NCBI RefSeq assembly: GCF_042657065.1
Contig: NZ_JBHSNF010000002.1
Coordinates: forward strand, 372,001-436,000
DNA length: 64,000 nt
DNA from: Rhodanobacter ginsengisoli
Lineage (GTDB): Bacteria; Pseudomonadota; Gammaproteobacteria; Xanthomonadales; Rhodanobacteraceae
Reading direction: 5' to 3'
Shown here: one piece after another, positions 14,045 to 22,975 of the stretch
Position numbering within the stretch: the stretch's first letter is position 1
Layout: each line of letters starts with the position of its first letter
Notes under the pieces: model-generated
The model's database searches: none
What the model saw: the letters and a program-made list of their open reading frames with translations, nothing else
Told to the model about the DNA's origin: nothing
Made by a program: the position numbers and the translations under genes

Positions 14045-16066
14045 TCAGTGAATTTCCGGGGCGGCGCCATTGATGGCATCGCGCAAACGCCGAACCAGGG
14101 TCGGCCAGTCCACCTCGGTCTGGTGACCGATCACCTGCAGGTGCGGCAGGCCGCTGCCGTCGACGATAGTGTAGCCCCCGTCGTTTGCATCCAGTCCGCT
14201 CATCTTGCAGACCGTGCCCTGCAACGTGCAATTGAGACCGATCCGGCTGTAGCCGAACGTCTTGAACAACTTCAGCACGGCGCCCTGCAGGCCGGCGGCG
14301 ATGCCACCGCCACCGACCGAGGTGAGGTTGTTCACCGCGCGCTGGCTGATCCGCCCGCCATCGCCGGCGAGCAGCTTCGCCTTGAACGTCACCGGATCCC
14401 AGTTGACCAGGCGCAGGTCGTCGATCGAGCCGTCCAGCCGTCCGGTGATGCTGCCGAAATCGAACACGCTGGTGATCGCGGCCAGGTCCAGCTGCCTCAG
14501 GCTGATGTCGGCGTTCAATACCGGGTTCGGCCCGAACGGCTGCTGCAAGGAGAGCTGGGTGATGTCGACGAAGCCGCCGAACAGGCTGGCCGACAGGCCG
14601 CCTTGCAGCTCGAAGTGATCGCCGACCCAGCGCAACGAGGGGATCGCGCCGCCCAGCGTGCCGGGAAAGGCCGGCCAACCCATGGCCTGGCTGAACGCGG
14701 CCATGTCGACCCCGGTCACTACCAGCGAGGTGGCCAGCCGCTGCCCCTTCGCCGCCGCCGGACTCCACTCCAGTTCGCCGATCCGCAGCTGCCCCTTGAG
14801 CACCGGCACCAGCAGCGGCTGCTGCAGGCCCAGCGTGCCGGCGCGGCTACGCCAGCGGGACTGCGCGGCGCCGTTGCTGATCCGATAGAACTGCAGGCTG
14901 CGCCAGCCGAGCGTGGTGGCCGGACGTTCCCCCTCGGCGGACCAGTCCAGCCCGCCGCGCAGGCCGTCGACTGCCAGCCGGCCGTCCGCATCGGCCAGAT
15001 CGAGGCCGTCGGTGTTGAACGCGAAGCTGTGCGGACCATCCGCGCGCAGATCCAGGCTGCCGTTGAGCTGGCCGTCGATGCGCATGTCACGCAAGCCCAG
15101 CGTACTGAGCCAGGCCTTGCCGTAGCGGTCGTAGGCGGTGGGGAAACTGGCGTGCAGACGATCCAGCCGCAACGTGGTCAGCTCGCCCTTGGCGTCGAAC
15201 GCCAGCGCCCCCTCGAGCTGCAACGCGTCGGCGTCGGTGAAGCGCAGCCGGGTCAGTTCGAACGCGCCGTCCTGGGCATTGGCGTGCAGGCCCAGTTGCA
15301 CCGGATGATCCGGCAGCTTGGCGTAAAGCGGGCCCAGCAGCACCTCGCCGCCGCGCAGGCCGGCATCCAGGTCGATCCGTGCCGGGCCGGTCGTGGTATC
15401 GAGATTGAAGCGTCCGCTGCCGCTGAGCTGCTGCGCGGCCAGCGTGCCGCTGGGGGTGTCGAAGCCCACCCCGTTGAGGGTGAACTGCCCGGAGGACTGC
15501 AGGCCGGTATCGCGCACGTCCAGCGCCATGGCGGCATCCAGCCGGCCGCTGGTGGTACGGCCCGACCAGACCGTGCCGAGCAATCCCTGCAGCCAGCCGG
15601 CCGGCAGGTTGTCGATGCTGATCTGCGCATGAGTGGGCTGATCCAGCGGCAAGGCGGCCGTGACGTGGCCCTTGCCCTGCAGGATGTCCAGCAGCAAGGT
15701 GTTGGCCGATTCGCTCAGCACGACATTGAGGTGGGCGTTGCTGAGCGCACTGCCCGGTGCTCCGGCCAGACGTACATTGCCGTCGAGAATCCAGCGCAGG
15801 CGCTCGTCGCGCTGCAGGCTGCCGTCGAGCGACAGTGCCAGGTGTCGCCAGCCCATCGCGGGCACGTCGGCCTGCCCCGCATGCAACTGCAGGCGCAGCC
15901 CGCCGGCGACGTCCGCGCTGATCGCCACGCTCACCGCCTGCAGGCGGACGCCCGGCACGCTGATCGACTTCGCCGCCAGCACCACGTCCGCCCGCGCAGG
16001 CAGCGCCCAGCCGAACACCAGCAGAAGGCCGCAGCACAGCAACAGATGGCTTGATGTCGGGCGCAT
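14045..16066 (-). CDS. YdbH/AsmA-like periplasmic protein
   Basis: The start at ATG 16066 gives MRPTSSHLLLCCGLLLVFGW then ALPARADVVLA, a signal peptide with cleavage after ARA. The remaining 640 residues alternate short beta-strand segments (LRLQLHAGQADVPAMGWRHL, LSLDGSLQRDERLRWILDGN), typical of the AsmA-like beta-groove proteins that bridge the envelope. The C-terminal part NVSVG-like NLTSVGGGGIAAGLQGAVLK followed by SRIGLNCTLQGTVCKMSG has the two-Cys pattern of the YdbH C-terminal domain. It is shorter than E. coli YdbH (about 880). The role in phospholipid transfer to the outer membrane is by analogy. It is divergent from the receiver protein, 24 bases away, and followed by the DUF1318 lipoprotein. 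Confidence 0.8.
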   Translation of the reverse strand: MRPTSSHLLLCCGLLLVFGWALPARADVVLAAKSISVPGVRLQAVSVAISADVAGGLRLQLHAGQADVPAMGWRHLALSLDGSLQRDERLRWILDGNVRLAGAPGSALSNAHLNVVLSESANTLLLDILQGKGHVTAALPLDQPTHAQISIDNLPAGWLQGLLGTVWSGRTTSGRLDAAMALDVRDTGLQSSGQFTLNGVGFDTPSGTLAAQQLSGSGRFNLDTTTGPARIDLDAGLRGGEVLLGPLYAKLPDHPVQLGLHANAQDGAFELTRLRFTDADALQLEGALAFDAKGELTTLRLDRLHASFPTAYDRYGKAWLSTLGLRDMRIDGQLNGSLDLRADGPHSFAFNTDGLDLADADGRLAVDGLRGGLDWSAEGERPATTLGWRSLQFYRISNGAAQSRWRSRAGTLGLQQPLLVPVLKGQLRIGELEWSPAAAKGQRLATSLVVTGVDMAAFSQAMGWPAFPGTLGGAIPSLRWVGDHFELQGGLSASLFGGFVDITQLSLQQPFGPNPVLNADISLRQLDLAAITSVFDFGSITGRLDGSIDDLRLVNWDPVTFKAKLLAGDGGRISQRAVNNLTSVGGGGIAAGLQGAVLKLFKTFGYSRIGLNCTLQGTVCKMSGLDANDGGYTIVDGSGLPHLQVIGHQTEVDWPTLVRRLRDAINGAAPEIH

Positions 16067-16090
16067 GTCGGGCCATTCTGCCAAATTAAG

Positions 16091-16849
16091 ATGAACGATA
16101 CGGATTTCGTCATGAATCAACTGCCGGATGGCCCCTCCATCGCCCCCGCCGGAACCCGCCGGCCGCACGTGCTGGTGGCGGACGACGACCCCGCCAGCTG
16201 CCGCTTCCTGTCCGATGGCCTGCGCGCGCTGGGCGCCGTGGCGGAAGCCTGCACCGAGGGCACGACGGCGCTGCGGCGGGCCCGCGACGAGACCTTCGAC
16301 CTGTTGTTGCTGGACTGCCGCATGCCCGGCGGCGGCGCGCTGCACATCCTGAGCCAGTTGCGCGGGGACCGGCAGGCGCGCTCGACCGACAGCCTCGCCG
16401 TGGCCACCAGTGCCGAGCTGGAGCCGGACGAGCGCCGGCAGCTGCTCGCGGCGGGCTTCGGCGAGATCCTGCTCAAGCCCTGCGGACTGGATGACCTGCA
16501 GCACCTGCTGGCGCTGGTGCAACCGGAGCGCGAGGCGAGCTGCGTGCTGGACGACCAGGCCGCGCTGAGCAGCACCGGCGACGTCACCACCATGCGCGCC
16601 CTGCGCTTGCTGCTGCGCGAGGAACTGGCGCAGCTCCAGCGCGAACTGGACGCGTTGAGCCTTGACCGGGACGGCTTCGGCGAGCGCCTGCACCGGCTGC
16701 GCTCATCCTGCGGATTCTGCGGCGCGGCCGCGCTGTCGGCGCAAACCGTCCAGTTGCAGCAGCAGCTGGCACGGGCGGCGGCCACGCCGGCGGCACTGAT
16801 GCGCTTCCGCCAGGTACTGCAGGCAACGCTGCAGGCGCTGGATCGCTAG
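16091..16849 (+). CDS. Receiver-Hpt two-domain signalling protein
   Basis: The 252-residue protein has an N-terminal receiver domain with acidic triad ADDD at 30-33, phosphoacceptor Asp75 in LLLLDCRMP and Lys in LLKPCG. A C-terminal helical domain contains RLHRLRSSCGFCGAAAL, which fits the Hpt phosphotransfer motif with its His intact. No DNA-binding domain is present, so it would be an intermediate in a phosphorelay. The kinase is not in the window. The start may be ATG 16091 or ATG 16112, and neither has a strong ribosome site. The stop overlaps the recO stop region by 4 bases on the opposite strand. Confidence 0.82.
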   Translation: MNDTDFVMNQLPDGPSIAPAGTRRPHVLVADDDPASCRFLSDGLRALGAVAEACTEGTTALRRARDETFDLLLLDCRMPGGGALHILSQLRGDRQARSTDSLAVATSAELEPDERRQLLAAGFGEILLKPCGLDDLQHLLALVQPEREASCVLDDQAALSSTGDVTTMRALRLLLREELAQLQRELDALSLDRDGFGERLHRLRSSCGFCGAAALSAQTVQLQQQLARAAATPAALMRFRQVLQATLQALDR

Positions 16850-17574
16850 GAGCCCGGGAGATCCGGGCGACGCGACACCGCCATCGCCAGCACCCGCCAC
16901 GCGCGCAGCTCGCCACCGCCCAGATGGAAACGGATGACCTCGCGCATCATGTCGCGCAGCGTCTTCAACCCGCGGTTGTCCGGCATCCGGTCCTGGCCCA
17001 GCGCCAGCAGGTCGCTGCCCAGCAGGGCATGCGGGTGGCTGGCGGCGCAACGCACGGCGCCCTGCTCGACCAGGTAACGGTAACTCGCCTCCGGCAGCAG
17101 CGGCTCGCCGCTGTCCGGGTCGTACTGCAATTGCAGGCCGTAGCCGATCGCCTCCATCAGGTCGCGCTCGAAACGGCGCAGGCTCCAGCCCAGCGGCTCG
17201 GCCGCCGCCAGGCGGCCCAGGGTCCGCGCGTAGGCATCGAACAGCGTGGGGAACGGATCCTGCCGGCCGGTCAGGCGCACCACCAGTTCATTCAGATAGA
17301 GCCCGGCCAGGCCGGCATCGCCGGTGAGTCGCATCGGGCTGCCGGTCGCCTCGATCGCCGTCAGCGTGGCCATCTCGCCGCGCAGCAGCAGATCCATCGC
17401 CAGGGACTGGAACGGCTCCAGCTGGGCACGTCGCAGCCGCGCCTTCTCGCCGCGCACGCCGCGTGCCACCACGCCCAGGCGGCCGTGTTCGCGGGTCAGG
17501 CATTCCAGCAACAGCGACGTCTCGCGATAGGCCCGCGCGTGCAGGACGTAGGCAGGTTGCTGTTCGATGCGCAT
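16846..17574 (-). CDS. recO: DNA repair protein RecO
   Basis: RecO helps load RecA at gaps with RecF/RecR. The 242 residues start MRIEQQPAYVLHARAYRETS, the family beginning with an OB fold (RPYRETSLLLECLTREHGRL region), followed by a helical domain with FERDLMEAIGYGL. The zinc cysteines found in some RecO proteins are largely absent. It is the last gene of the lep-rnc-era-recO block, 117 bases after era, and meets the receiver gene tail to tail. Confidence 0.95.
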   Translation of the reverse strand: MRIEQQPAYVLHARAYRETSLLLECLTREHGRLGVVARGVRGEKARLRRAQLEPFQSLAMDLLLRGEMATLTAIEATGSPMRLTGDAGLAGLYLNELVVRLTGRQDPFPTLFDAYARTLGRLAAAEPLGWSLRRFERDLMEAIGYGLQLQYDPDSGEPLLPEASYRYLVEQGAVRCAASHPHALLGSDLLALGQDRMPDNRGLKTLRDMMREVIRFHLGGGELRAWRVLAMAVSRRPDLPGS

Positions 17575-17691
17575 CGGCAGGCGTCAGGGACGGTCGGCGG
17601 CTAGCACGGACCGAGGCCGCGACACACGGCCGACCCGTCCGCACAGGCATCGCATCGATACGCCCTCGCCGCGCATGGCTCGCCTCTGGCC

Positions 17692-18624
17692 CTAGTCGGT
17701 ATAGCCGAATTTCTTCAGCATGTTCTCGTCGTCGACCCAGCCCTCGCGGACCTTCACCCACAGCTTCAGGAACACCTTGCGCTCGAACATGCGCTCCATG
17801 TGGCGCCGTGCGCTGCTGCCGATCGACTTGAGCTGGGCGCCGCCGTGGCCGATCACGATCGCCTTCTGGCCGGAGCGCTCGACCCAGATGATCGCGTGGA
17901 TCTCGGCGATGCCGTCGGGGCGATCGTTGAACTGCTCGATCTCCACGGTGGTCGCATAGGGCAGTTCCTGATCCAGCCGCAGCATCAGTTGCTCGCGCAC
18001 CATCTCGGCGGCGAGGAAACGCTCGCTGCGGTCGGTGACTTCGTCCTCGCCGTACATCGGCGGCTGCACCGGCAGGCGCTTGAGGATCGCCTGCTCCAGC
18101 TCCTTCAGCCCCTGCTCCTTCAGTGCACTGACGTAGTGGATTTCGTCATAGCTGTGCTTGGCCACCAGCTCGGCCACGAACGGCAGCATCGCAGCCTTGT
18201 CCTTGTTCAGGTCGACCTTGTTGATCACCAGCAGCCGCGGCGACGACTGCTCGACCAGGGCCGCGTACAGCGCCTCGTCCTCGTCGGTGAACCGACCGGC
18301 TTCGATCACCTGCACCACCAGGTCGACGTCGCTGATCGCCGAGCGTGCGGCGCGATTGAGGCTGCGGTTCATCGCCCGCTTCGCGCCACGATGCAGCCCG
18401 GGCGTGTCCACGTACATGATCTGCCCGGCCTCGCTGGTATTGATGCCGAGGATGCGGTGGCGGGTGGTCTGCGGCCGCGGGCTGATGATGGACAGGCGAA
18501 AGCCGATCAGCGCATTGAGCAGGGTGGACTTGCCCACGTTGGGACGCCCGGCCAGCGCGACCGTGCCGCAACGGAAATTATCATGCGGCAAGGTGCCGGC
18601 GGCGGGATCCAGTGGGTGGTTCAT
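17692..18624 (-). CDS. era: GTPase Era
   Basis: Era is an essential GTPase that binds the 3' end of 16S rRNA during 30S assembly. The 310 residues contain G1 GRPNVGKSTL, switch region RPQTTRHRI, G3 DTPGLH, G4 NKVD and a C-terminal KH domain with IWVERSGQKAIVIGHGGAQL and KLWVKVREGW. Start at ATG 18624 (MNHPLDPAAGTLPHD) gives a normal length; the frame stays open ten codons further. It follows rnc by 138 bases in the usual order. Confidence 0.97.
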   Translation of the reverse strand: MNHPLDPAAGTLPHDNFRCGTVALAGRPNVGKSTLLNALIGFRLSIISPRPQTTRHRILGINTSEAGQIMYVDTPGLHRGAKRAMNRSLNRAARSAISDVDLVVQVIEAGRFTDEDEALYAALVEQSSPRLLVINKVDLNKDKAAMLPFVAELVAKHSYDEIHYVSALKEQGLKELEQAILKRLPVQPPMYGEDEVTDRSERFLAAEMVREQLMLRLDQELPYATTVEIEQFNDRPDGIAEIHAIIWVERSGQKAIVIGHGGAQLKSIGSSARRHMERMFERKVFLKLWVKVREGWVDDENMLKKFGYTD

Positions 18625-18762
18625 GACGTGAATTGCTCGGCAAGTGGATGGCAAGTGTAGTGCTTCGCCCGAAACGACAGGATATCGGCCCGGTGGCGTG
18701 CCTGCCGCGCACGGGCCGATGGCCCGCTTCGCGCCGGCGGGCCCGTGCGACGAAAACGGCGA

Positions 18763-19422
18763 TCAGGATTTGCGCGGCTGTTCCAGCAACTGGTTCAGCA
18801 CGGTCTCGGCCGCATCCTGCTCGGCAGCCCGGCGGCTGACGCCGCGGGCCTCGGCAGTCAATGGCAGCGGCTCGCTGATGGTACAGCTCACGTCGAAGGT
18901 CTTGGCATGATCCTCGCCATGACTGGCGGTCAACTCGTACTGCGGCAGCATCCAGCCGCCTGCCTGCAGATATTCCTGCAGCCGGGTCTTGGCATCCTTC
19001 GAGGATCGCCGCAGCGCGCCGATACGGTCGGCGAACAGCTCGCGGACGGTGGTCCGGCACGCATCGAAACCGCCGTCGACGTAGACCGCGGCCACCAGCG
19101 CCTCGAACGCGTCGGCCAGGATCGAGTCGCGCCGGAATCCACCGCTCTTCAATTCGCCCGGACCGAGCTTCAGTTCGTCACCCAGTTCCAGCTCGCGCGC
19201 CACGCCCGCCAGCGCCTGGCCGTTGACCAGCTGAGCGCGCAGGCGCGACAGCTCGCCCTCGTTCGACTTGGGGTGCACCTCGTACAGCAACTCGGCGATG
19301 ATCGCGCCCAGCAGCGCGTCGCCCAGAAATTCCAGTCGTTCGTTGTTCGGCCGGCCGATGCTGCGGTGGGTGAGCGCCAGCTGGGCCAGCGCGGGGTCCT
19401 GGAATCGGTAATTCAGCTTCAA
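18763..19422 (-). CDS. rnc: Ribonuclease III
   Basis: RNase III cuts double-stranded RNA, including the rRNA precursor. The 219 residues have the signature ERLEFLGDALL, the second acidic cluster (DAFEALVAAVYVDGG), and a C-terminal double-stranded RNA-binding domain from KTRLQEYLQAGGWMLPQYEL to the end. The start ATG lies 3 bases beyond the DUF4845 stop, implying coupled translation. Confidence 0.97.
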   Translation of the reverse strand: MKLNYRFQDPALAQLALTHRSIGRPNNERLEFLGDALLGAIIAELLYEVHPKSNEGELSRLRAQLVNGQALAGVARELELGDELKLGPGELKSGGFRRDSILADAFEALVAAVYVDGGFDACRTTVRELFADRIGALRRSSKDAKTRLQEYLQAGGWMLPQYELTASHGEDHAKTFDVSCTISEPLPLTAEARGVSRRAAEQDAAETVLNQLLEQPRKS

Positions 19423-19425
19423 GGA

Positions 19426-19809
19426 TTACTGGTCCACATTGCCCTGCAACGGCACGCTCTTGTTGAAGTGCAGCAGGAAGTCGATGTTGTACATGAACGG
19501 AATGTCCTTGTCGTAGACCACCTGCAGCTGGCTGGCACCACCGGCATCGCGCTTGATGGTGATGTTGGCCGGCTTGATGGTGGAGTCATCCACGTACTGG
19601 AAACCCATCTTGAACATCAGGTCGCGGCGGATCTGGTCCAGCGACTTGCCATTGGTGCCTTCGGTGGAAATCTGCTTCATCGCCTTCACCACCCCCATGT
19701 ACTCGGAGTACGACGGCAGCAATTTCATCGCCATGAAGGCCAGAAAACCCACAACGGCCATGATGATCAGAAACCCGATCAGAGTGACGCCCGCCTGCTT
19801 CGATTTCAT
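19426..19809 (-). CDS. DUF4845 single-pass membrane protein
   Basis: The 127-residue protein starts MKSKQAGVTLIGFLIIMAVV after GAGGGGAC. One N-terminal membrane helix (residues 8-30) resembles a type IV pilin-like N-terminus (GVTLIGFLII), and an extracytoplasmic domain follows (LLPSYSEYMGVVKAMKQIS). DUF4845 proteins sit between lepB and rnc in many proteobacteria. The function is unknown, though LepB processing has been suggested by the context. Nothing here departs from the family. Confidence 0.88.
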   Translation of the reverse strand: MKSKQAGVTLIGFLIIMAVVGFLAFMAMKLLPSYSEYMGVVKAMKQISTEGTNGKSLDQIRRDLMFKMGFQYVDDSTIKPANITIKRDAGGASQLQVVYDKDIPFMYNIDFLLHFNKSVPLQGNVDQ

Positions 19810-20021
19810 AGTCCCCTCGCTATGCCGCCTGCGCGGCCTGTCGATCTGTGGATGAACCGGATGTCGCACTGGCCGCCCGCCCTGGCCGGTCCGCCAGGCG
19901 ATGTCCTGCACGGCCAGCGCGATTATGCCTGCGGATTCTCGCACTGTTGACGCCCGCCGTGTGCGGACCGGTTCGATCCGGTCACGCTTTTGGCAGATGG
20001 ATCACGTGCGGACCATCGAGC

Positions 20022-20933
20022 TCAATGGATGATCGTGCCGATGCGGGAGAAATCCACACCGCCGGTACCCCAGCCTTTCCAGCTCATCCAGATCAGGAAA
20101 GCCTTGCCGGCCAGGTTCTGCTCGGGCATGCAGCCCCACCAGCGACCGTCGAGGCTGTCGTTGCGATTGTCGCCCATCACCAGGTAGCAGCCCTTCGGCA
20201 CCTTCGACGGCACCCGGTCGTTCGGAATCGTGTTCGGCGTGGTGTACGCCGGCATCCGCGCGATCATGTGGTTGACGGCACTGCCGTCATCGCGGTGCAG
20301 ATGTTCGGTCCACACGGTGGCGCCCATGTTCAGCATGATCTCGTCCACGCTGCGCTGGGGGTTGCCTACATACGGGCCGACCTCATCGTCGGTGACCGGC
20401 TTGCCGTTGATCACTAGGTCGGAGCCGTGCACCTCGATGCTGTCGCCGGGCAGGCCGATCACCCGCTTGATCCAGTTCTGCTGCGGTATCGGTGCATGCG
20501 GGTTGTTGCAGCTCATGTCGCCGCTGCGCACCAGCTTGCCGCCGTCGAAGCAGAGGTAGCCGGGGAAGCGGAACACCACCACGTCGCCGCGCCTGGGCTC
20601 GCCGAGCTGAACGAACTTGTTGTTGAACGCCGGCAGGCGCAGGCCGTAGGCAAACTTGTTCACGAGGATGAAATCACCCACGTCCAGGGTCGGCATCATC
20701 GACCCGGAGGGAATCCGGAACGGCTCGGCCACGAAGGTGCGCAACAGCAATACCACCAGCACCACCGGGAACAGCGACCGCGCCCAGTCGACCGGCATCG
20801 GATCGCGGTACTCGTCGCCGGAAGCGTCGAGGCGCGCCTTGCGCTTCTTGTACAGGAACAGCCGATCCAGGCCCCACACCACGCCGAACAGCACGGTGAG
20901 ACCGAGCAGGATCGCCGAAAAATCAAATTCCAT
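20022..20933 (-). CDS. lepB: Signal peptidase I LepB
   Basis: LepB cleaves Sec and Tat signal peptides at the inner membrane. The 303-residue protein has two N-terminal helices (residues 5-27 and about 52-70), box B with the nucleophile RIPSGSMMPTL, the catalytic Lys in KRVIGLPGD, and box E GDNRNDSLDGRWWG. The length and order match proteobacterial LepB. It follows lepA by about 40 bases. Confidence 0.97.
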   Translation of the reverse strand: MEFDFSAILLGLTVLFGVVWGLDRLFLYKKRKARLDASGDEYRDPMPVDWARSLFPVVLVVLLLRTFVAEPFRIPSGSMMPTLDVGDFILVNKFAYGLRLPAFNNKFVQLGEPRRGDVVVFRFPGYLCFDGGKLVRSGDMSCNNPHAPIPQQNWIKRVIGLPGDSIEVHGSDLVINGKPVTDDEVGPYVGNPQRSVDEIMLNMGATVWTEHLHRDDGSAVNHMIARMPAYTTPNTIPNDRVPSKVPKGCYLVMGDNRNDSLDGRWWGCMPEQNLAGKAFLIWMSWKGWGTGGVDFSRIGTIIH

Positions 20934-20975
20934 GCGTTAACTCCAGGTTGCCTGGCAGATCATTGCTGATCGCGC

Positions 20976-22769
20976 TCATTTATCCACTCTCAAGACGGCG
21001 AGGAAGGCTTCCTGAGGAATCTCCACCCGTCCGACCTGCTTCATGCGCTTCTTGCCTTCCTTCTGCTTCTCCAGCAATTTCTTCTTGCGACTGACGTCGC
21101 CGCCATAGCACTTGGCCAGCACATTCTTGCGCAGCGCCTTGACGGTGGAACGCGCGACGATCTGCGCACCGATCGCCGCCTGGATCGCCACGTCGAACTG
21201 CTGCCGCGGGATCAGGTCCTTCATCCGCTCGACCAGCTCGCGGCCGCGCCGCTCGGCATGCGTCCGATGCATGATCAGGCTGAGCGCGTCGACCCGTTCG
21301 CCGTTGATCAGCACGTCGGTGCGCACGAACGGGCCGGCCTCGAAACGATCGAAGTGGTAATCCATCGAGGCATAGCCGCGCGACACCGACTTGAGCCGAT
21401 CGAAGAAGTCCATGACCACTTCGGCCAGCGGCATTTCGTAGCTGATCTGCACCTGGGTCGCCAGGTACTGGATCGAGCGCTGCACGCCGCGCTTTTCCTC
21501 GCACAGCGTGATGATGCTGCCGATGTAGTCCTGCGGGGTAAGGATGTTGGCCACCACGATCGGCTCGCGAATCTCCTGCACCAGGCTGGAATTCGTCGGC
21601 AGCTTGGCCGGATTGTCCAGCAGCATGATGCTGCCATCGCTCATCAACACCTCGTAGACCACGGTCGGCGCGGTGGTGATCAGATCCAGGTCGTACTCGC
21701 GCTCCAGCCGCTCCTGCACGATCTCCATGTGCAGCATGCCGAGGAAGCCGCAGCGGAAGCCGAAGCCCATCGCCTCGGAGGACTCCGGCTCGAAGAACAG
21801 CGCGGCGTCGTTCAGGCGCAGCTTGTCCAGCGCCTCGCGCAAGGCGGGGTAGTCGTCCGACGACACCGGAAACAGGCCCGCGAACACTCGCGGCTGCATG
21901 GTCTGGAATCCCGGCAGCGCCTTGTCGGCGGGCTTGCCCGCATGAGTCAGCGTGTCGCCCACCGGTGCGCCGTGCACGTCCTTGATCGAGGCGTTGATCC
22001 AGCCCACCTCACCGGCGCCAAGCTTGCCCAGCTTCTTGCGCTTGGGCGTGAACACGCCCACGTCGCCCACTTCGTGGGTGCGGCCGGTGGACATCACCAG
22101 CAGCTTGTCGCCGGGCTTGATCTCGCCCTGCATGACCCGAACCAGCGACACCACGCCAAGGTAATTGTCGAACCAGGAATCGATGATCAGCGCCTGCAGT
22201 CGGTCGGTGTCCCGCGGCTGCGGCGGCGGGATGCGCGCCACGATCGCCTCCAGCACGTCGACCACGTTGAGACCGGTCTTGGCACTGATCGCCACCGCAT
22301 CGGTGGCGTCGATGCCGATCACCGCCTCGATCTCGAGCTTGACCTTCTCCACGTCGGCGGTCGGCAGGTCGATCTTGTTCAGCACCGGCACCACTTCCAG
22401 CCCCATCTCGACCGCGGTGTAGCAGTTCGCCACCGACTGCGCCTCGACCCCCTGCGCCGCATCGACCACCAGCAGCGCGCCTTCGCAGGCGGCCAGCGAG
22501 CGGCTGACCTCGTAGGAGAAATCGACGTGCCCCGGCGTATCGATGAAATTGAGCTGGTAGGTCTTGCCGTTCCTTGCGGTATACGGCAACGAGACCGACT
22601 GGGCCTTGATGGTGATCCCGCGCTCGCGCTCGATCGGATTGGTGTCCAGCACCTGCGCCTCCATCTCGCGGTCGGCCAGGCCACCGCAGATCTGGATGAT
22701 GCGATCGGCCAGCGTGGACTTGCCGTGATCGATATGGGCAATGATGGAGAAGTTGCGGATCAATTCCAT
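20976..22769 (-). CDS. lepA: Elongation factor 4 LepA
   Basis: LepA is a ribosome-bound translational GTPase. The 597 residues start MELIRNFSIIAHIDHGKSTL at ATG 22769, with G1 AHIDHGKST, G3 DTPGHVDF, G4 NKIDLPTAD, the EF-G-like domains, and the LepA-specific C-terminus (IPRQQFDVAIQAAIGAQIVA ... KCYGGDVSRKKKLLEKQKEG). The upstream ATG at 22832 would add a non-homologous leader and is rejected. Confidence 0.98.
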   Translation of the reverse strand: MELIRNFSIIAHIDHGKSTLADRIIQICGGLADREMEAQVLDTNPIERERGITIKAQSVSLPYTARNGKTYQLNFIDTPGHVDFSYEVSRSLAACEGALLVVDAAQGVEAQSVANCYTAVEMGLEVVPVLNKIDLPTADVEKVKLEIEAVIGIDATDAVAISAKTGLNVVDVLEAIVARIPPPQPRDTDRLQALIIDSWFDNYLGVVSLVRVMQGEIKPGDKLLVMSTGRTHEVGDVGVFTPKRKKLGKLGAGEVGWINASIKDVHGAPVGDTLTHAGKPADKALPGFQTMQPRVFAGLFPVSSDDYPALREALDKLRLNDAALFFEPESSEAMGFGFRCGFLGMLHMEIVQERLEREYDLDLITTAPTVVYEVLMSDGSIMLLDNPAKLPTNSSLVQEIREPIVVANILTPQDYIGSIITLCEEKRGVQRSIQYLATQVQISYEMPLAEVVMDFFDRLKSVSRGYASMDYHFDRFEAGPFVRTDVLINGERVDALSLIMHRTHAERRGRELVERMKDLIPRQQFDVAIQAAIGAQIVARSTVKALRKNVLAKCYGGDVSRKKKLLEKQKEGKKRMKQVGRVEIPQEAFLAVLRVDK

Positions 22770-22864
22770 GGAGCGCAGGCGGCCTGTCGGACTTGGGTCT
22801 GCCGCCACGCACCATGCATGACAGCGCATCACCGTTGAGCGACGCTAACCTCGCATTATCGCAT

Positions 22865-22975
22865 GGAACCGACGATTGCCGCCGCCGTATCGCTGCCTGC
22901 AGCGCGGGCGCCGTCCGCGATGGATCGGCGCCCGCACCCGTCCCCCGATGGCGGCGATAGGCCTCGCCGGGCCGG
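22865..22975 (-). other. mucD-lepA spacer with GC hairpin
   Basis: GCGGGCGCCG (22904-22913) pairs with CGGCGCCCGC (22926-22935). There is no following T-run, so it may be a transcript-stabilising or weak termination structure between mucD and lepA. Confidence 0.4.

Noticed and set aside
14021..16054. 677-codon + strand frame opposite the YdbH-like gene
   Set aside because: Same shadow composition (Gln/Arg/Ala) and full overlap with a gene that has a signal peptide and family features.
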